From positions 1 to 64,000 of the forward strand of contig CAWAUB010000010.1 in assembly GCA_963785155.1 (NCBI GenBank): 64,000 bases of DNA, written 5' to 3'. This DNA is from DASUSH01 sp963785155. Its GTDB lineage: Bacteria > Actinomycetota > Thermoleophilia > Solirubrobacterales > 70-9. A program made the translations under genes and the position numbers. The notes beneath the pieces were generated by a model. It was not told the origin of the DNA. It was given only the letters and a program-made list of their open reading frames with translations, and searched no databases. Below are positions 29,190 to 39,000 of this stretch, piece after piece (position 1 is the stretch's first letter; each line of letters opens with the position of its first letter).

Positions 29190-30817
29190 GAATCCCGTTT
29201 GGATCCACCGCCTTCTTCGCGCCGCGCAGCGCCTCCGCGAAGCGGTCCGGGCGCTGGCGGTCGTACCAGGGGCGGTGGTCTCGGCCGACGGCGTGGTGGT
29301 GGGTGATCGTGCCGCCGGCGTCGATCACCGCGTCGGAGGCGGCGGCCTTGATCTCGTCCCACTGGGCGACCTCGGAGCCGCGGCGGCCGGGGGCGAGGAT
29401 CGTGAAGTAGGGCGCCGGGCCGTCAGGGTAGACGTGGGTGAAGCGGCAGGAGACGCGGGCGGCGCCGGGGCCCTCGGCGGGCGCGCCGGTTACCTCGGCG
29501 ACGGCGGCCCGGACCCGCTCGGAGACCCCGGCGTGGAACTCGGGAAAGCGGTCCCAGGTGATCGAGGTCTCGAAGGTGTCGGAGATCACGCCGCAGGCCA
29601 CGAGCGTGTCGCGCAGGTAGGGCGCGGCGAGGAACGCGTGCCGCCAGGCCCGACCGCGTCACCGCCCAGGGCGGGTCACCCGACCGTCGGTGTGCGGCTC
29701 GGTCTGTCCGCCTCCCCTTCGATCTCGCCCGCCTTCCCCCCATGCCCCTGCGCCATCTCGATCACCGCCGCCATCGGCTCGTCCACCGGCACGTGCGCCG
29801 ACTCGAAGCCGAGCACCAGGACGGCTACGGACCCGTCCCCCGCCCCGGAGGTCTCCGCCTCGAGCGGATCGAGCAGGCGGCAGTTCGACGGGTTGAGGCC
29901 GGACTGCGCGATCTCGCGGACGGCCTCGGCGCCCGCCTCGAACGAGTCGAAGGCCACGCCGCACGAGAGCTTTGCCGTCGGCCGCGGGCGCACCCGGACC
30001 CAGGCCTCGGTGACCACGCCGAGCGTTCCCTCAGAGCCGATCAGCATCCGGTCGGGACTCGGCCCGGCTCCCGAACCCGGCAGCCGCCGGCTCTCCCACT
30101 CGCCCGTCGGTGTGATCGCCCGGACGGACTCGACGAGGTCGTCGATGTGGGTGTAGAGCGTCGCGAAGTGCCCGCCGGCGCGGGTGACCACCCAGCCGCC
30201 GAGGGTCGAATACTCGAAGGACTGCGGGAAGTGGCGGAGGGTCAGCCCCCGCTCGCGCAGCTGGTCCTCGAGCGACGGACCCAGCGCGCCGGCCTGGATC
30301 CTCGCCGCGCTCGAGACCTCGTCGACCTCGAGGACGCGGTCGAGCCGGCCGAGGTCGATCGTGACCGCGCCCGGGTACTCGTCGCCGAAGCGCGGCTCGA
30401 CGCCGCCGACGACGCTCGTGCCGCCGCCATAGGGGATCGCCGCGATCCCCTCCTCCGCGCACCAGCCGAGCACCGCCTCGAGCTCGGCCTCATCAGCCGG
30501 GCGCGCGACCAGATCGGGCGGGTTCTCGAACTCGCCGCGAAAGCCGCGGACGACGTCCCGGTAGGCCTTGCCGAGGGCATGCGAGACGCGGTCGTGGCGG
30601 TCCGCGCCGACGAACCCGGCAAGCGAGCAGGCGCCTCGACCCGCGGTTCGCGCAGCTCGACGTCCTCGAGCGCCACCGGCTCGTCGATCCGCTCGACCTC
30701 GAAGCCGAGCCGCTCGTGGACCGCCTTCGCCGCCGCCTCGAGCCCGGCGCGGTCGGGCTGCTGGTCCTCCCAGCCCCAGCCCCAGTGCTTGCGCCGCCTC
30801 GTGCTCGTCGTCGCCAT
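29161..30817 (-). CDS. FAD-binding oxidase, alkyl-DHAP synthase-like (two frameshifts)
   Basis: Member of the FAD_binding_4 family close to alkyldihydroxyacetonephosphate synthase, which swaps the acyl chain of acyl-DHAP for a fatty alcohol to make ether lipids. The N-terminus is MATTSTRRRKHWGWGWEDQQ. The FAD domain carries IPYGGGTSVVGGVEP and SFEYSTLGGWVVTRAGGHFATLYTHIDDL. The C-terminus has FTHVYPDGPAPYF and the triple-His THHHAVGRDHRPWY, a mark of this enzyme in preference to glycolate or lactate oxidases. Frames must be joined near 30620 and 29685. Length is about 550 residues. It is divergent from the reductase gene at 30858. The neighbours support a lipid role. Confidence 0.78.
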
Positions 30818-30857
30818 TCGCCTCGACCCTACCTGCCGGGATAGAGTCGGATCGCGA

Positions 30858-31958
30858 ATGGTCGAGAGCGCGGCGACTCCAGAAATCCCGACGTGGCGTC
30901 GGCGCGCGATGGCGCTCGCCAAGTCGATGACGTTCCCGCTGGTTCCCGACGACTACCTCGGCCTCCTCAACCCGGCCTGGTCGGCACGCGAGCTGACCGG
31001 GCAGATCGAGCGGATCAAGCCCGAGACCAGCGAGACATCGACCGTCGTCATCCGGCCGCACTTCCCCTGGCCAGGTCATCGCCCAGGCCAATACCTGCGG
31101 ATCGGCGTCGAGCTCGACGGGATCCGCCACTGGCGGGCCTACTCGCTGACCTCGGACCCGGACCATCCGGAGGGGCTCGTCTCGATCACGGTCAAGCACG
31201 TGCCCGAAGGGCTGATGTCGCCCTACTTCACCCAGCGCGTCGAGCCCGGCTCGATGGTCTACCTGGGCGACGTCGAGGGCGAGTTCCGGATGCCCGATCC
31301 CCTGCCCCAGCGCACGCTGCTGATCAGCGCCGGCAGCGGGATCACGCCGATCTGGTGCATGCTGCGCGAGCTCGAGCGGCGCGACGAGCTGGGCGACGTG
31401 CTCCACATCCACTGTGCGCGCGAGCCCGATCAGGTGATCTTCGGCGATGACCTGAGACGGATGAACGACACCTACGAGGGCTACACGCTGCAGGAGCACC
31501 TGACCGGCCAGGTCCCCCGCCTAAACGGCGAGAGCCTCGCCGAGATCTGCTCGGACTGGGCCGACCGGGAGACGTTCCTCTCCGGTCCTCGAGGTCTGAT
31601 GGACGTCCTCGAGGACCACTGGAAGGCCGAAGGCGATCACGCCCGCCTCAACATGGAGCGCTTTCAGCCCGTGATCGGGCGCGGCGACGCGGAGGTCGGC
31701 TCCGGCGGGACCGTCAGCTTTCGGGTCACCGACGCCGAGGCGACCTGCGACGTCGGCATCTCGATTCTCGTCGGCGGCGAGGAGGCCGGGGCGATCCTGC
31801 CCTTCGGATGCCGTCTGGGGATTTGCCACACCTGCAAGGGAAAGCTGCAATCAGGGCAGGTCCGCGATCTGCGAACCGGCGAGCTCCACGGCGAGCCGGG
31901 CCAGACCATCCGGACCTGTGTAAACGCCCCCGAAGGGCATATCGAGATCGCACTATGA
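30858..31958 (+). CDS. Ferredoxin reductase with C-terminal 2Fe-2S domain
   Basis: 366-residue electron-transfer protein. An FAD domain (WRAYSLTSDP, the RxYS flavin motif) is followed by an NAD(P) domain (LLISAGSGITPIWCMLREL) and a plant-type 2Fe-2S ferredoxin (FGCRLGICHTCKG to TIRTCVNAP, four Cys). The layout equals that of Rv3230c, the electron donor of the mycobacterial stearoyl-CoA desaturase DesA3. The desaturase follows 11 bases downstream here, so the same partnership is expected. A GATAGAGT sequence ten bases before the ATG may be a leaderless -10. Confidence 0.92.
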   Translation: MVESAATPEIPTWRRRAMALAKSMTFPLVPDDYLGLLNPAWSARELTGQIERIKPETSETSTVVIRPHFPWPGHRPGQYLRIGVELDGIRHWRAYSLTSDPDHPEGLVSITVKHVPEGLMSPYFTQRVEPGSMVYLGDVEGEFRMPDPLPQRTLLISAGSGITPIWCMLRELERRDELGDVLHIHCAREPDQVIFGDDLRRMNDTYEGYTLQEHLTGQVPRLNGESLAEICSDWADRETFLSGPRGLMDVLEDHWKAEGDHARLNMERFQPVIGRGDAEVGSGGTVSFRVTDAEATCDVGISILVGGEEAGAILPFGCRLGICHTCKGKLQSGQVRDLRTGELHGEPGQTIRTCVNAPEGHIEIAL

Positions 31959-31969
31959 GGAGCTGAACG

Positions 31970-33169
31970 ATGCCCAGTGTCAACGGTGCGTATACGAGTG
32001 CCGACCCCAATCATCCGCTGCACCGCCTGACGCCCGAGCAGATCGACGAGATCGGCGAGGCCTTCCAGGCGATCGGCGACGAGGTGCGGGCCGACCTCGG
32101 CGCGCGCGATGCCGACTACATCCGCAGCATCGTCCAGTTCCATCGCCGTCTCGCCGCCCTGTCCCGGATCGTGCTGATGGCCTCGCGCTATCCGCCGGCG
32201 TGGATTCTCGGAACGGCCGGCCTGGGCACGGCGAAGATCCTCGAGAACATGGAGATCGGGCACAACATCCTCCACGGGCAGTGGGACTGGATGAACGACC
32301 CGAACATCCACTCCTCTACCTGGGACTGGGACACCACCTCGACCTCGGCAGCGTGGAAGCACTCGCACAACTACCTCCATCACACCTACACGAACGTCGT
32401 CGGCAAGGACAAGGACGTCGGCTACGAGGTCATGCGCGTCGATCCGAAGCAGAGGTGGGAGCCACGCTTCCTCGCCCAGCCGCTGGTCAACGTGTTCCTG
32501 ATGCTCTTCTTCGAGTGGGGCGTCGCCGTCCACGACATCGACATCGAGGCGATCCGCGCCGGGACCAAGGACAAGAAGCAGCTGCGCCGCGAGCTCAAGG
32601 AGTTCGGCCAGAAGGCGGGCCGCCAGATCCTCAAGGACTACGTGATGTTCCCGGCGCTCAGCGGCCGCAAGGGGTTCAAGCGGACGCTCCAGGCGAACCT
32701 GGCCGCGAACTTCATCCGCAACATCTGGTCGAACGCGATCATCTTCTGCGGGCACTTCCCCGACCAGGCCTACACGTTCACCGAGGAGGAGGCCGCCGAC
32801 GAGAGCCGCGGTGCCTGGTACGTCCGCCAGCTGATCGGCGCCGCGAACATCGAGGGCAACGACACGTTCCACCTGATGAGCGGCAACCTCAGCTACCAGG
32901 TCGAGCACCACCTCTACCCGGACATGCCGAGCTCCCGCTACAAGGAGATCGCGCCGCAGGTCAAGGAGATCTGCGAGCGCTACGAGCTGCCCTACAACAC
33001 GGGCCCGTTCTTCCAGCAGTGGCTGATGGTCCAGCGAACGATCCTGCGGCTCGCGTTCCCCGGCGGCTCGACGCGCCCGAAGGCGCCCCCGTATGTCGAG
33101 CCGCCGGCCGTCGAGGATCCGGGGCCGGTGGTGGCCAGCGCCCAGGGCCCGATTCCGGCGTTCCCGTAG
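31970..33169 (+). CDS. Membrane fatty acyl-CoA desaturase (DesA3-like)
   Basis: Di-iron membrane desaturase, 399 residues, introducing a cis double bond into acyl-CoA chains with electrons from the adjacent reductase. The three histidine boxes are present: HNILH (98-102), HNYLHH (133-138) and QVEHHLYPD (about 315). Hydrophobic segments surround ALSRIVLMASRYPPAWIL and FLAQPLVNVFLMLFF. The C-terminal 25 residues are Pro-rich. The ribosome site GAGGAG is near the ATG. Regiospecificity cannot be told from sequence. Confidence 0.93.
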   Translation: MPSVNGAYTSADPNHPLHRLTPEQIDEIGEAFQAIGDEVRADLGARDADYIRSIVQFHRRLAALSRIVLMASRYPPAWILGTAGLGTAKILENMEIGHNILHGQWDWMNDPNIHSSTWDWDTTSTSAAWKHSHNYLHHTYTNVVGKDKDVGYEVMRVDPKQRWEPRFLAQPLVNVFLMLFFEWGVAVHDIDIEAIRAGTKDKKQLRRELKEFGQKAGRQILKDYVMFPALSGRKGFKRTLQANLAANFIRNIWSNAIIFCGHFPDQAYTFTEEEAADESRGAWYVRQLIGAANIEGNDTFHLMSGNLSYQVEHHLYPDMPSSRYKEIAPQVKEICERYELPYNTGPFFQQWLMVQRTILRLAFPGGSTRPKAPPYVEPPAVEDPGPVVASAQGPIPAFP

Positions 33170-33193
33170 GCGGGTCGAACCCGAGTCTGGGGC

Positions 33194-35218
33194 CTACCAG
33201 TGCACGCCGCGCATCAGGTATGCGAACGCGACGCCCTCCGAGGAGACGTCCTCCTCCTTGCGCTCCTCCTTCGCCCCATCCTCGCCCGCAGGTAGCGCCT
33301 TCTGCTTCCCCTTCGCCGCGCTCGAGTCCGGGAAGAGCTTGTAGCCCTGGTTGAGGATCGCGTCGGACATCTTCGGCGCGAGTGAGTAGAGGACCTCGCC
33401 GAAGGTCCCGAGGCGAGTCGCGATCTTCTTCGGCTTGTAGATGATCGCCCGCGAGACCATGTCCGCGGCCTCCTGCGGCGAGGAGGTCGGGAACGCGTCG
33501 TACATCTTCGTCGGCGCGATCATCGGCGTCCGCACGAGCGGCATGTGGATCGTCGTGATGTTGATCCCGTCGTCGATCACCTCCGAGCCGATGCAGCGGC
33601 TGAACGCGTCGAGCGCCGCCTTCGAGGCGACGTATGCCGAGAACCTCGGGGTGTTCGTCTGGACCCCGATCGAGCTGATGTTGATGATGTGCCCAGACTT
33701 CCGCTCGCGCATCACCGGCAGGATCTTCATGATCAGCCTCAGCGCCCCGAAGTAGTTGAGCTGCATCGTCCGCTCGTAGTCGTGGAAGCGGTCGTAGGAG
33801 AGCGCGACCGAGCGCCGGATCGAGCGGCCCGCGTTGTTGACGAGGATGTCGACGTGCCCGTGCTCCGCGAGCACCTCGTCCGCCATCCGGTCGATGTCCT
33901 CGAGGTCGGAGAGGTCGCAGCGATGGATGTGCGCCTCCCCTCCTCGTTCCTCGATCTCCTGCTTGGTCTCCTCGAGCTTCTCCGGGGTGCGGGCGACGAG
34001 CAGCGCCTTTCCGCCTGCGATGGCGATGTCGAGCGCCGCCGCCTTCCCGATCCCCGACGAGGCGCCGGTGATCATCACCGTCTTGCCGGTGACCGCGCCG
34101 GCGAGCGAGCGGTCCTTGAACAGGTCCGGGTCGAGGTTGCGCTCGTAGTAGTCCCAGAGCTTCGGCGCGTAGGTCTCGAGCGGCGGGACGTCGATGCCGG
34201 TGCCCTCGAGCGCCGCCTGCGCCTCGCGGCAATCGAAGTCGGTCGGATAGTTGATGTAGGTGAGGACCGAGCGCGGGATCCCGAGATCGCCGAGCACCGT
34301 GTCCGAGATCCGCTTTACCGGCGGCAGCATCATCATCCCGCTGCGCACCGCGTCGGGGACGATCGCGAACATCTTCGGGTCCAGGCGCATGCCCATCTGG
34401 GGCGCGTGCGCGGCGCGGGCGAAGATGTTGATCACCTGTCCCGCCGTCTTCGGGTTCGGGTCGACGAGGTGGAACGCCTGCCCGTCGAGGCCGTCGAGGT
34501 GGGCGATGTGGTCCATCGCCTTGGCGACGAAGTCGACCGGGACGATGTTGATGTTCTTGCCCTCGATCCCGATCGTGGGCATCCATGGCGGCAGGGCGTT
34601 GCGCAGCCGCTGGATCAGCTTGAAGAAGTAATAGGGGCCGTCGATCTTGTCCATCTCGCCGGTCTCGGAGTGGCCGACGACGATCCCCGGCCGGTAGACG
34701 CGCCAGGGCCGGGTGCACTCGTTGCGGACGACCGCCTCCGAGTCGTGCTTGGTGCGGAAGTAGGGATTGGTGTCGAGATCCTGGGCCTCGTCGAACATCG
34801 ACTCGTGGAACGTCCCCTTGAAGAGGCCGGCGGCGGCGATCGAGCTGACCATGTGCACGCGCCCGGCCTCGACCGCCTCGGCGAGCTCGACCATGTGCCT
34901 GGTGCCCTCGATGTTGGCGACCTTCTGCGACTCCTCGTCGGCGGTCATGTCGTAGATCGCCGCGAGGTGGAACATGTGGTCGACCTCGCCCTTGAGCTTG
35001 TCGAGGTCCTCGTCGGAGACTCCGAGCAGCGGCTGGGAGAGGTCGCCGATGACCGGCACGATCCGGCCGTCCTCCGCGCCCCAGCGGTTGATCAGCTCCT
35101 CGAGGCGGCCACGCGAGCCCTCCCGCACGAGCACGTAGATCGTCCCGTCGCGTTCGAGCAGCTGCTCGACCAGGTTCCTGCCGATGAATCCCGTTGCGCC
35201 GGTGACGAAATAGGCCAC
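33194..35218 (-). CDS. Two-domain SDR, fatty acyl-CoA/ACP reductase-like
   Basis: 674 residues with two dehydrogenase domains. The N-terminal extended SDR of the thioester-reductase type has TGATGFIGRNLVEQLL (6-21), SSIAAAGLF and the YxxxK PYFRTKHDSEAVV. The C-terminal classical SDR has TGASSGIGKAAALD, NNAGRSI and the YVASKAALDAF active site. This is the architecture of AcrA1/FcrA-type enzymes that reduce fatty acyl thioesters to aldehydes and then alcohols. The Lys/Glu-rich tail (PAGEDGAKEERKEEDVSS) may be disordered. GTG 35218 follows the excellent ribosome site AGGAGGAGAG. It is convergent with the desaturase, 24 bases apart. A role in fatty alcohol, wax or ether-lipid synthesis is inferred. 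Confidence 0.88.
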   Translation of the reverse strand: MAYFVTGATGFIGRNLVEQLLERDGTIYVLVREGSRGRLEELINRWGAEDGRIVPVIGDLSQPLLGVSDEDLDKLKGEVDHMFHLAAIYDMTADEESQKVANIEGTRHMVELAEAVEAGRVHMVSSIAAAGLFKGTFHESMFDEAQDLDTNPYFRTKHDSEAVVRNECTRPWRVYRPGIVVGHSETGEMDKIDGPYYFFKLIQRLRNALPPWMPTIGIEGKNINIVPVDFVAKAMDHIAHLDGLDGQAFHLVDPNPKTAGQVINIFARAAHAPQMGMRLDPKMFAIVPDAVRSGMMMLPPVKRISDTVLGDLGIPRSVLTYINYPTDFDCREAQAALEGTGIDVPPLETYAPKLWDYYERNLDPDLFKDRSLAGAVTGKTVMITGASSGIGKAAALDIAIAGGKALLVARTPEKLEETKQEIEERGGEAHIHRCDLSDLEDIDRMADEVLAEHGHVDILVNNAGRSIRRSVALSYDRFHDYERTMQLNYFGALRLIMKILPVMRERKSGHIINISSIGVQTNTPRFSAYVASKAALDAFSRCIGSEVIDDGINITTIHMPLVRTPMIAPTKMYDAFPTSSPQEAADMVSRAIIYKPKKIATRLGTFGEVLYSLAPKMSDAILNQGYKLFPDSSAAKGKQKALPAGEDGAKEERKEEDVSSEGVAFAYLMRGVHW

Positions 35219-35242
35219 GCTCTCTCCTCCTAAGTAATTACG

Positions 35243-35271
35243 CCGAATCCTCCGCTTCGCGTCCGGTTCGG
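35243..35271. repeat. Dispersed palindromic repeat, copy 2 (intergenic)
   Basis: 29-base element, present here in reverse orientation and identical over all 29 bases to the copy at 59511-59539. Terminal CCGAA/TTCGG arms pair around the conserved core. It lies between the acyl reductase start and the zinc-ribbon gene, in a 115-base divergent gap. Confidence 0.85.
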
Positions 35272-35333
35272 CTCGATCTCATCTGCATGAGATTCCGCTT
35301 TTAGCCCTGCGGCGTGACCCTACACTCCGAGCG

Positions 35334-35711
35334 ATGGCCCTTCACCTCGACCCGGGCGAGCTGGAGCCACACCGCGAGGAGCGGACGGAGCTCCTCCCCG
35401 GCGCCGAGGAGAAGCGGAAGCTCACGCGCACCTGGCAGGTCGGAGGCGGCACCTTCGCCTGCCCCGCGTGCGATCTACCCGTTCACTTCGAGGGCTCACT
35501 CGAGCTGGGCGCCGCGCTCGCCTGCCCTTACTGCGACCGCGCCGCTCCGGCCCGCGACTTCCTCACCCTCACCGACGAGCCGCGGCCGGCACGGGTTCAG
35601 GTGACGGCGACGATCGGCTCAGGCGTCTTCGAGCAGGGCCAGCGCGATCGCCCCGCCCGCCGCGGCGGCGCCGGCGATGGCCATCACGAAGGCGCGGCCG
35701 CTCAGCGGTAG
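35334..35711 (+). CDS. Zinc-ribbon protein, unknown function
   Basis: Up to 125 residues. A charged N-terminus is followed by a treble-clef or zinc-ribbon pair, FACPACDLPVHFEG and LACPYCDRAAPARDFL (two CxxC knuckles about 25 residues apart), that should bind one zinc. The C-terminal part overlaps the convergent gene by 93 bases and reads as low-complexity, so the true end may be near 35604 after a frameshift. TACACT eight bases before the ATG suggests a leaderless promoter. The nucleic-acid or protein partner is unknown. Confidence 0.6.
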   Translation: MALHLDPGELEPHREERTELLPGAEEKRKLTRTWQVGGGTFACPACDLPVHFEGSLELGAALACPYCDRAAPARDFLTLTDEPRPARVQVTATIGSGVFEQGQRDRPARRGGAGDGHHEGAAAQR

Positions 35712-35996
35712 GTCGTCCCCCGCCGCGGCGGTGGCGCCGAAGTCGACGACGTCGGCGAGGACGGCGGCGGCGAGCCAGGGCCGCAGCGCCTGGGTGTCGC
35801 CCATCGAGCGCAGGGTCCCGGCGGCGATCACGAGGTCGCGGCCGCCCAGCGCGCGCCCGATGACGTGATTCGAGGTGCGCCGCGCCTCCTTCGGGCCGAT
35901 CCACGGGCCGAGCAGGCGCGCGGGGTCGACGATCGCCCCGATCCCGATCGCCGCACGGCCGATTGCATTGCCGAGGATGAGGGGCTTCGCGTCCAC
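35619..35996 (-). CDS. Small membrane protein, unknown function
   Basis: About 125 residues from GTG 35996 (VDAKPLILGNAIGRAAIGIGAIVDP). Three hydrophobic segments are visible: IGRAAIGIGAIV, LRPWLAAAVLADVVDFGATA and VMAIAGAAAAGGAIALALLE. A central RTSNHVIGRALGGRDLVIAAG loop separates the first two. The pattern resembles small DUF4267-like membrane proteins, but this is only a resemblance. It is divergent from the 2-oxoglutarate dehydrogenase locus across 36 bases. Confidence 0.6.
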   Translation of the reverse strand: MDAKPLILGNAIGRAAIGIGAIVDPARLLGPWIGPKEARRTSNHVIGRALGGRDLVIAAGTLRSMGDTQALRPWLAAAVLADVVDFGATAAAGDDLPLSGRAFVMAIAGAAAAGGAIALALLEDA

Positions 35997-36032
35997 CGCT
36001 GGCGATCGTATGCAAATAGACTCGACAGGGGA

Positions 36033-39000
36033 ATGGCGAGCACGACCACGGTCGACATCGAGATGCCCCAGATGGGGGAATCGGTGACCGAGGGCACCGT
36101 CCTCGAATGGCACAAGAACGAGGGCGATTTCGTCGAGGAGGGCGAGACCATCGTCGAGGTCTCGACGGACAAGGTCGACGCCGAGGTGCCGGCCCCCACG
36201 AGCGGAACGATCGCCAAGGTGCTGAAGCAGCCCGACGACGTCGTGAAGGTGGGCGAGGTGCTGGCCCAGCTCGAGCCGGGCGAAAATGGAGCCCAGCCCT
36301 CCGCGGACCCGGCCGCCCCCGGACGCGAAGCGGAGGAGGCGGACGCCTGATCGAAGGCGGCGGCGAGGGCGACCAGGACCTCGGCGACGACGACGTCGAC
36401 GGTCCGACGAGCCCGCAGCCGGGGTCTGACCCGAGCCCGGACGGAAGCGTCGGAGCCCGCGGAGGCGCAGGGGTCTGACCCCATCAGTCGAAGCCGAGTC
36501 CGCCCAGCTGACGATGCCTGAAATGGGCGAATCGGTCACCGAGGGCACCGTCCTCGAGTGGCATAAGCAGGAGGGCGAGAGCTTCGCCGAGGGCGACACG
36601 CTGGTCGAGGTCTCGACCGACAAGGTCGACGCCGAGGTGCCCGCGCCGGGCGACGGCACCCTGACCAAGATCCTCAAGCAGCCCGACGAGATCGTGAAGG
36701 TGGGCGAGGCGCTGGCCGACCTGTAGCCTGGGAGCGAGCGCGGGAGGAGAACCGAGCGCGGGGTCTGAGCCCGAGCCCAGCGGCAACGCCGGAGCCCGCG
36801 GCGAACAGGGGTCTGACCCCACAGTCGCCACCCCAACCGGCGACGCCGACGGCAAGGCCTCCCCCGTAGCCCGTCGCGTAGCGGCGGCGAAGGGCGTCGA
36901 CTTGACTTCCGTCCGGGGCACCGGGATCGGCGGCAAGATCACCCGCGACGACGTGCTGATGGCCGCCGGTGGCGGCAACGGAGCCGCTCCCTCCGCCGCG
37001 CCGGCGCCGCCGGCCGAGGCCGAAACGAAGGTCCTACGCGGGCCCGCCGGGATGCTCGCGCAGGCGATGAACGAGAGCCGCGAGATGCCCACGGCCACCT
37101 CGTTCCGCACCCTTCCGGTCGACGTCCTCGATGCGAAGCGCAAGGCGCTGAACGGCGTCCTGAAGGACCGGGGCATGAAGCTGTCCTTCACCCACCTGAT
37201 CGCCTGGGCGATCGTCCGCGCGGCGGCCGAGGACCACCCGTCGATGGCCCGCACCTACGCCGAGGAGGGCGGCAAGCCGGTCCTCGTCGACCACGGCCAG
37301 GTCAACCTGGGGATCGCCGTCGACGTCGAGCGCAAGGGCGAGCGCAGCCTGATGGTGCCCTGCATCAAGGGAGCGGACGGCGGCGGCTTCGACAGCTTCC
37401 ACGCGATGTACGAGGAGCTGATCACCAAGACCCGAGAGAACAAGCTGACCGCGGACGACTTCCAGGGCACCAACATCACCCTGACCAACCCGGGCGGGAT
37501 CGGCACGATCGCCTCGGTGCCGCGGCTGATGAAGGGTCAGGGCACGATCGTCGCGACCGGCTCGATCGCGCTGCCGGTCGAGTGGACGCACGCGCCTCCG
37601 GAGAAGACCAAGTCGCTCGGAATCTCGAAGGTGATGACGATGACGTCCACCTACGACCACCGGATCATCCAGGGCGCCGAATCCGGCGCGTTCTTGCGCC
37701 GGATCGAGCAGCTCCTGCTCGGCGAGGACTCCTTCTACGAGTCGGTCGCCGAGGACCTCGAGGTCAGCACCAACATCGTCAGCAAGGCTCACCCCGCCTC
37801 CGCCTCCGCCCCGCCGATGCCCGCCGCGGCCGCCGCCGCGCCATCCGCGGTCACCACCGCAAAGCCCGACGAAGAGCTGCTGCAGGCGGTGCAGGCGGCG
37901 ACCTCCTTGCTCAAGGCCTACCGCACTCACGGCCACCTCGCCGCGCGGCTCGACCCGCTCGGCTCCGAGCCGAAGGGCGACCCGGCGATCCAGCCGGAGA
38001 ACCTCAACCTGACCCCCGAGCTGATGGCCGACATCCCGGCCCACATCCTCCGCATCGGCGTCCAGGGCGAGACGCTGCTCGACGCGCTGCCGCGGATGCA
38101 GAGCGTCTACTGCGACACCGCCGGCTACCAATTCGAGCACCTGTCATCACACCAGCAGCGGGTCTGGCTGCGCGAGATGATCGAGACCGCGTCGCACCGC
38201 AAGGCGCTCACATCCGACGAGAAGCGCCAGCTCCTGCATCGCCTGATCGACGTCTTCCAGTTCGAGCGCTTCATCCAGAAGGCCTACCTGGGGCAGAAGA
38301 TGTTCTCGATCGAGGGCCTCGACGCGACGGTGCCGATGCTCGACGAGGTCGCGACGATCGGCCAGCGCGACGGCGCGCGCGAGATCGTCCTCGGCATGGC
38401 CCATCGCGGCCGGCTCAGCGTCCTCGCCCACAACTTCGGCCGCTCGGTCGAGTCGATCTTCGCCGAGTTCGAGGGCGCGAAGGCGATCGACACGGTGAAG
38501 GCGGCGACCGCGATGCCACACGGCGGCACGGGCGACGTCAAGTACCACCACGGGGCCGAGGGGATGTTCGACACCCGCGACGGCGAGCAGATCAAGATGC
38601 GCCTCTACCCGAACCCGAGCCACCTCGAGTTCGTCGACCCGGTCGTCGAGGGCGGCACGCGCGCCGACCAGACCGGTCACTCGGGGCCGAAGCTCCATCA
38701 CAACCCCGAGTCGGTCGTCCCGGTGCTCCTGCATGGCGACGCCGCCTTCCCCGGCCAGGGCGTCGTCGCCGAGACGCTGAACCTGCAGGCGCTCGACGGC
38801 TACTCGACCGGCGGCACGATCCACATCATCCAGAACAACCAGGTGGGCTTCACGACGAACCCGACTGAGAGCCGGTCGACCCCCTACGCCGCCGACATGG
38901 CGAAGGGCTTCAACGTCCCGATCATCCACGTCAACGCCGACGACGTGGAGGCCTGCATCGGCGCGATCCGGCTCGCGATGGCCTACCGCAAGGAATGGGG

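Noticed and set aside
28402..30156. A 584-residue plus-strand open frame
   Set aside because: Only its first part (to about 29040) carries DUF559-like sequence; the rest is antisense to the FAD-enzyme gene and has no family features.
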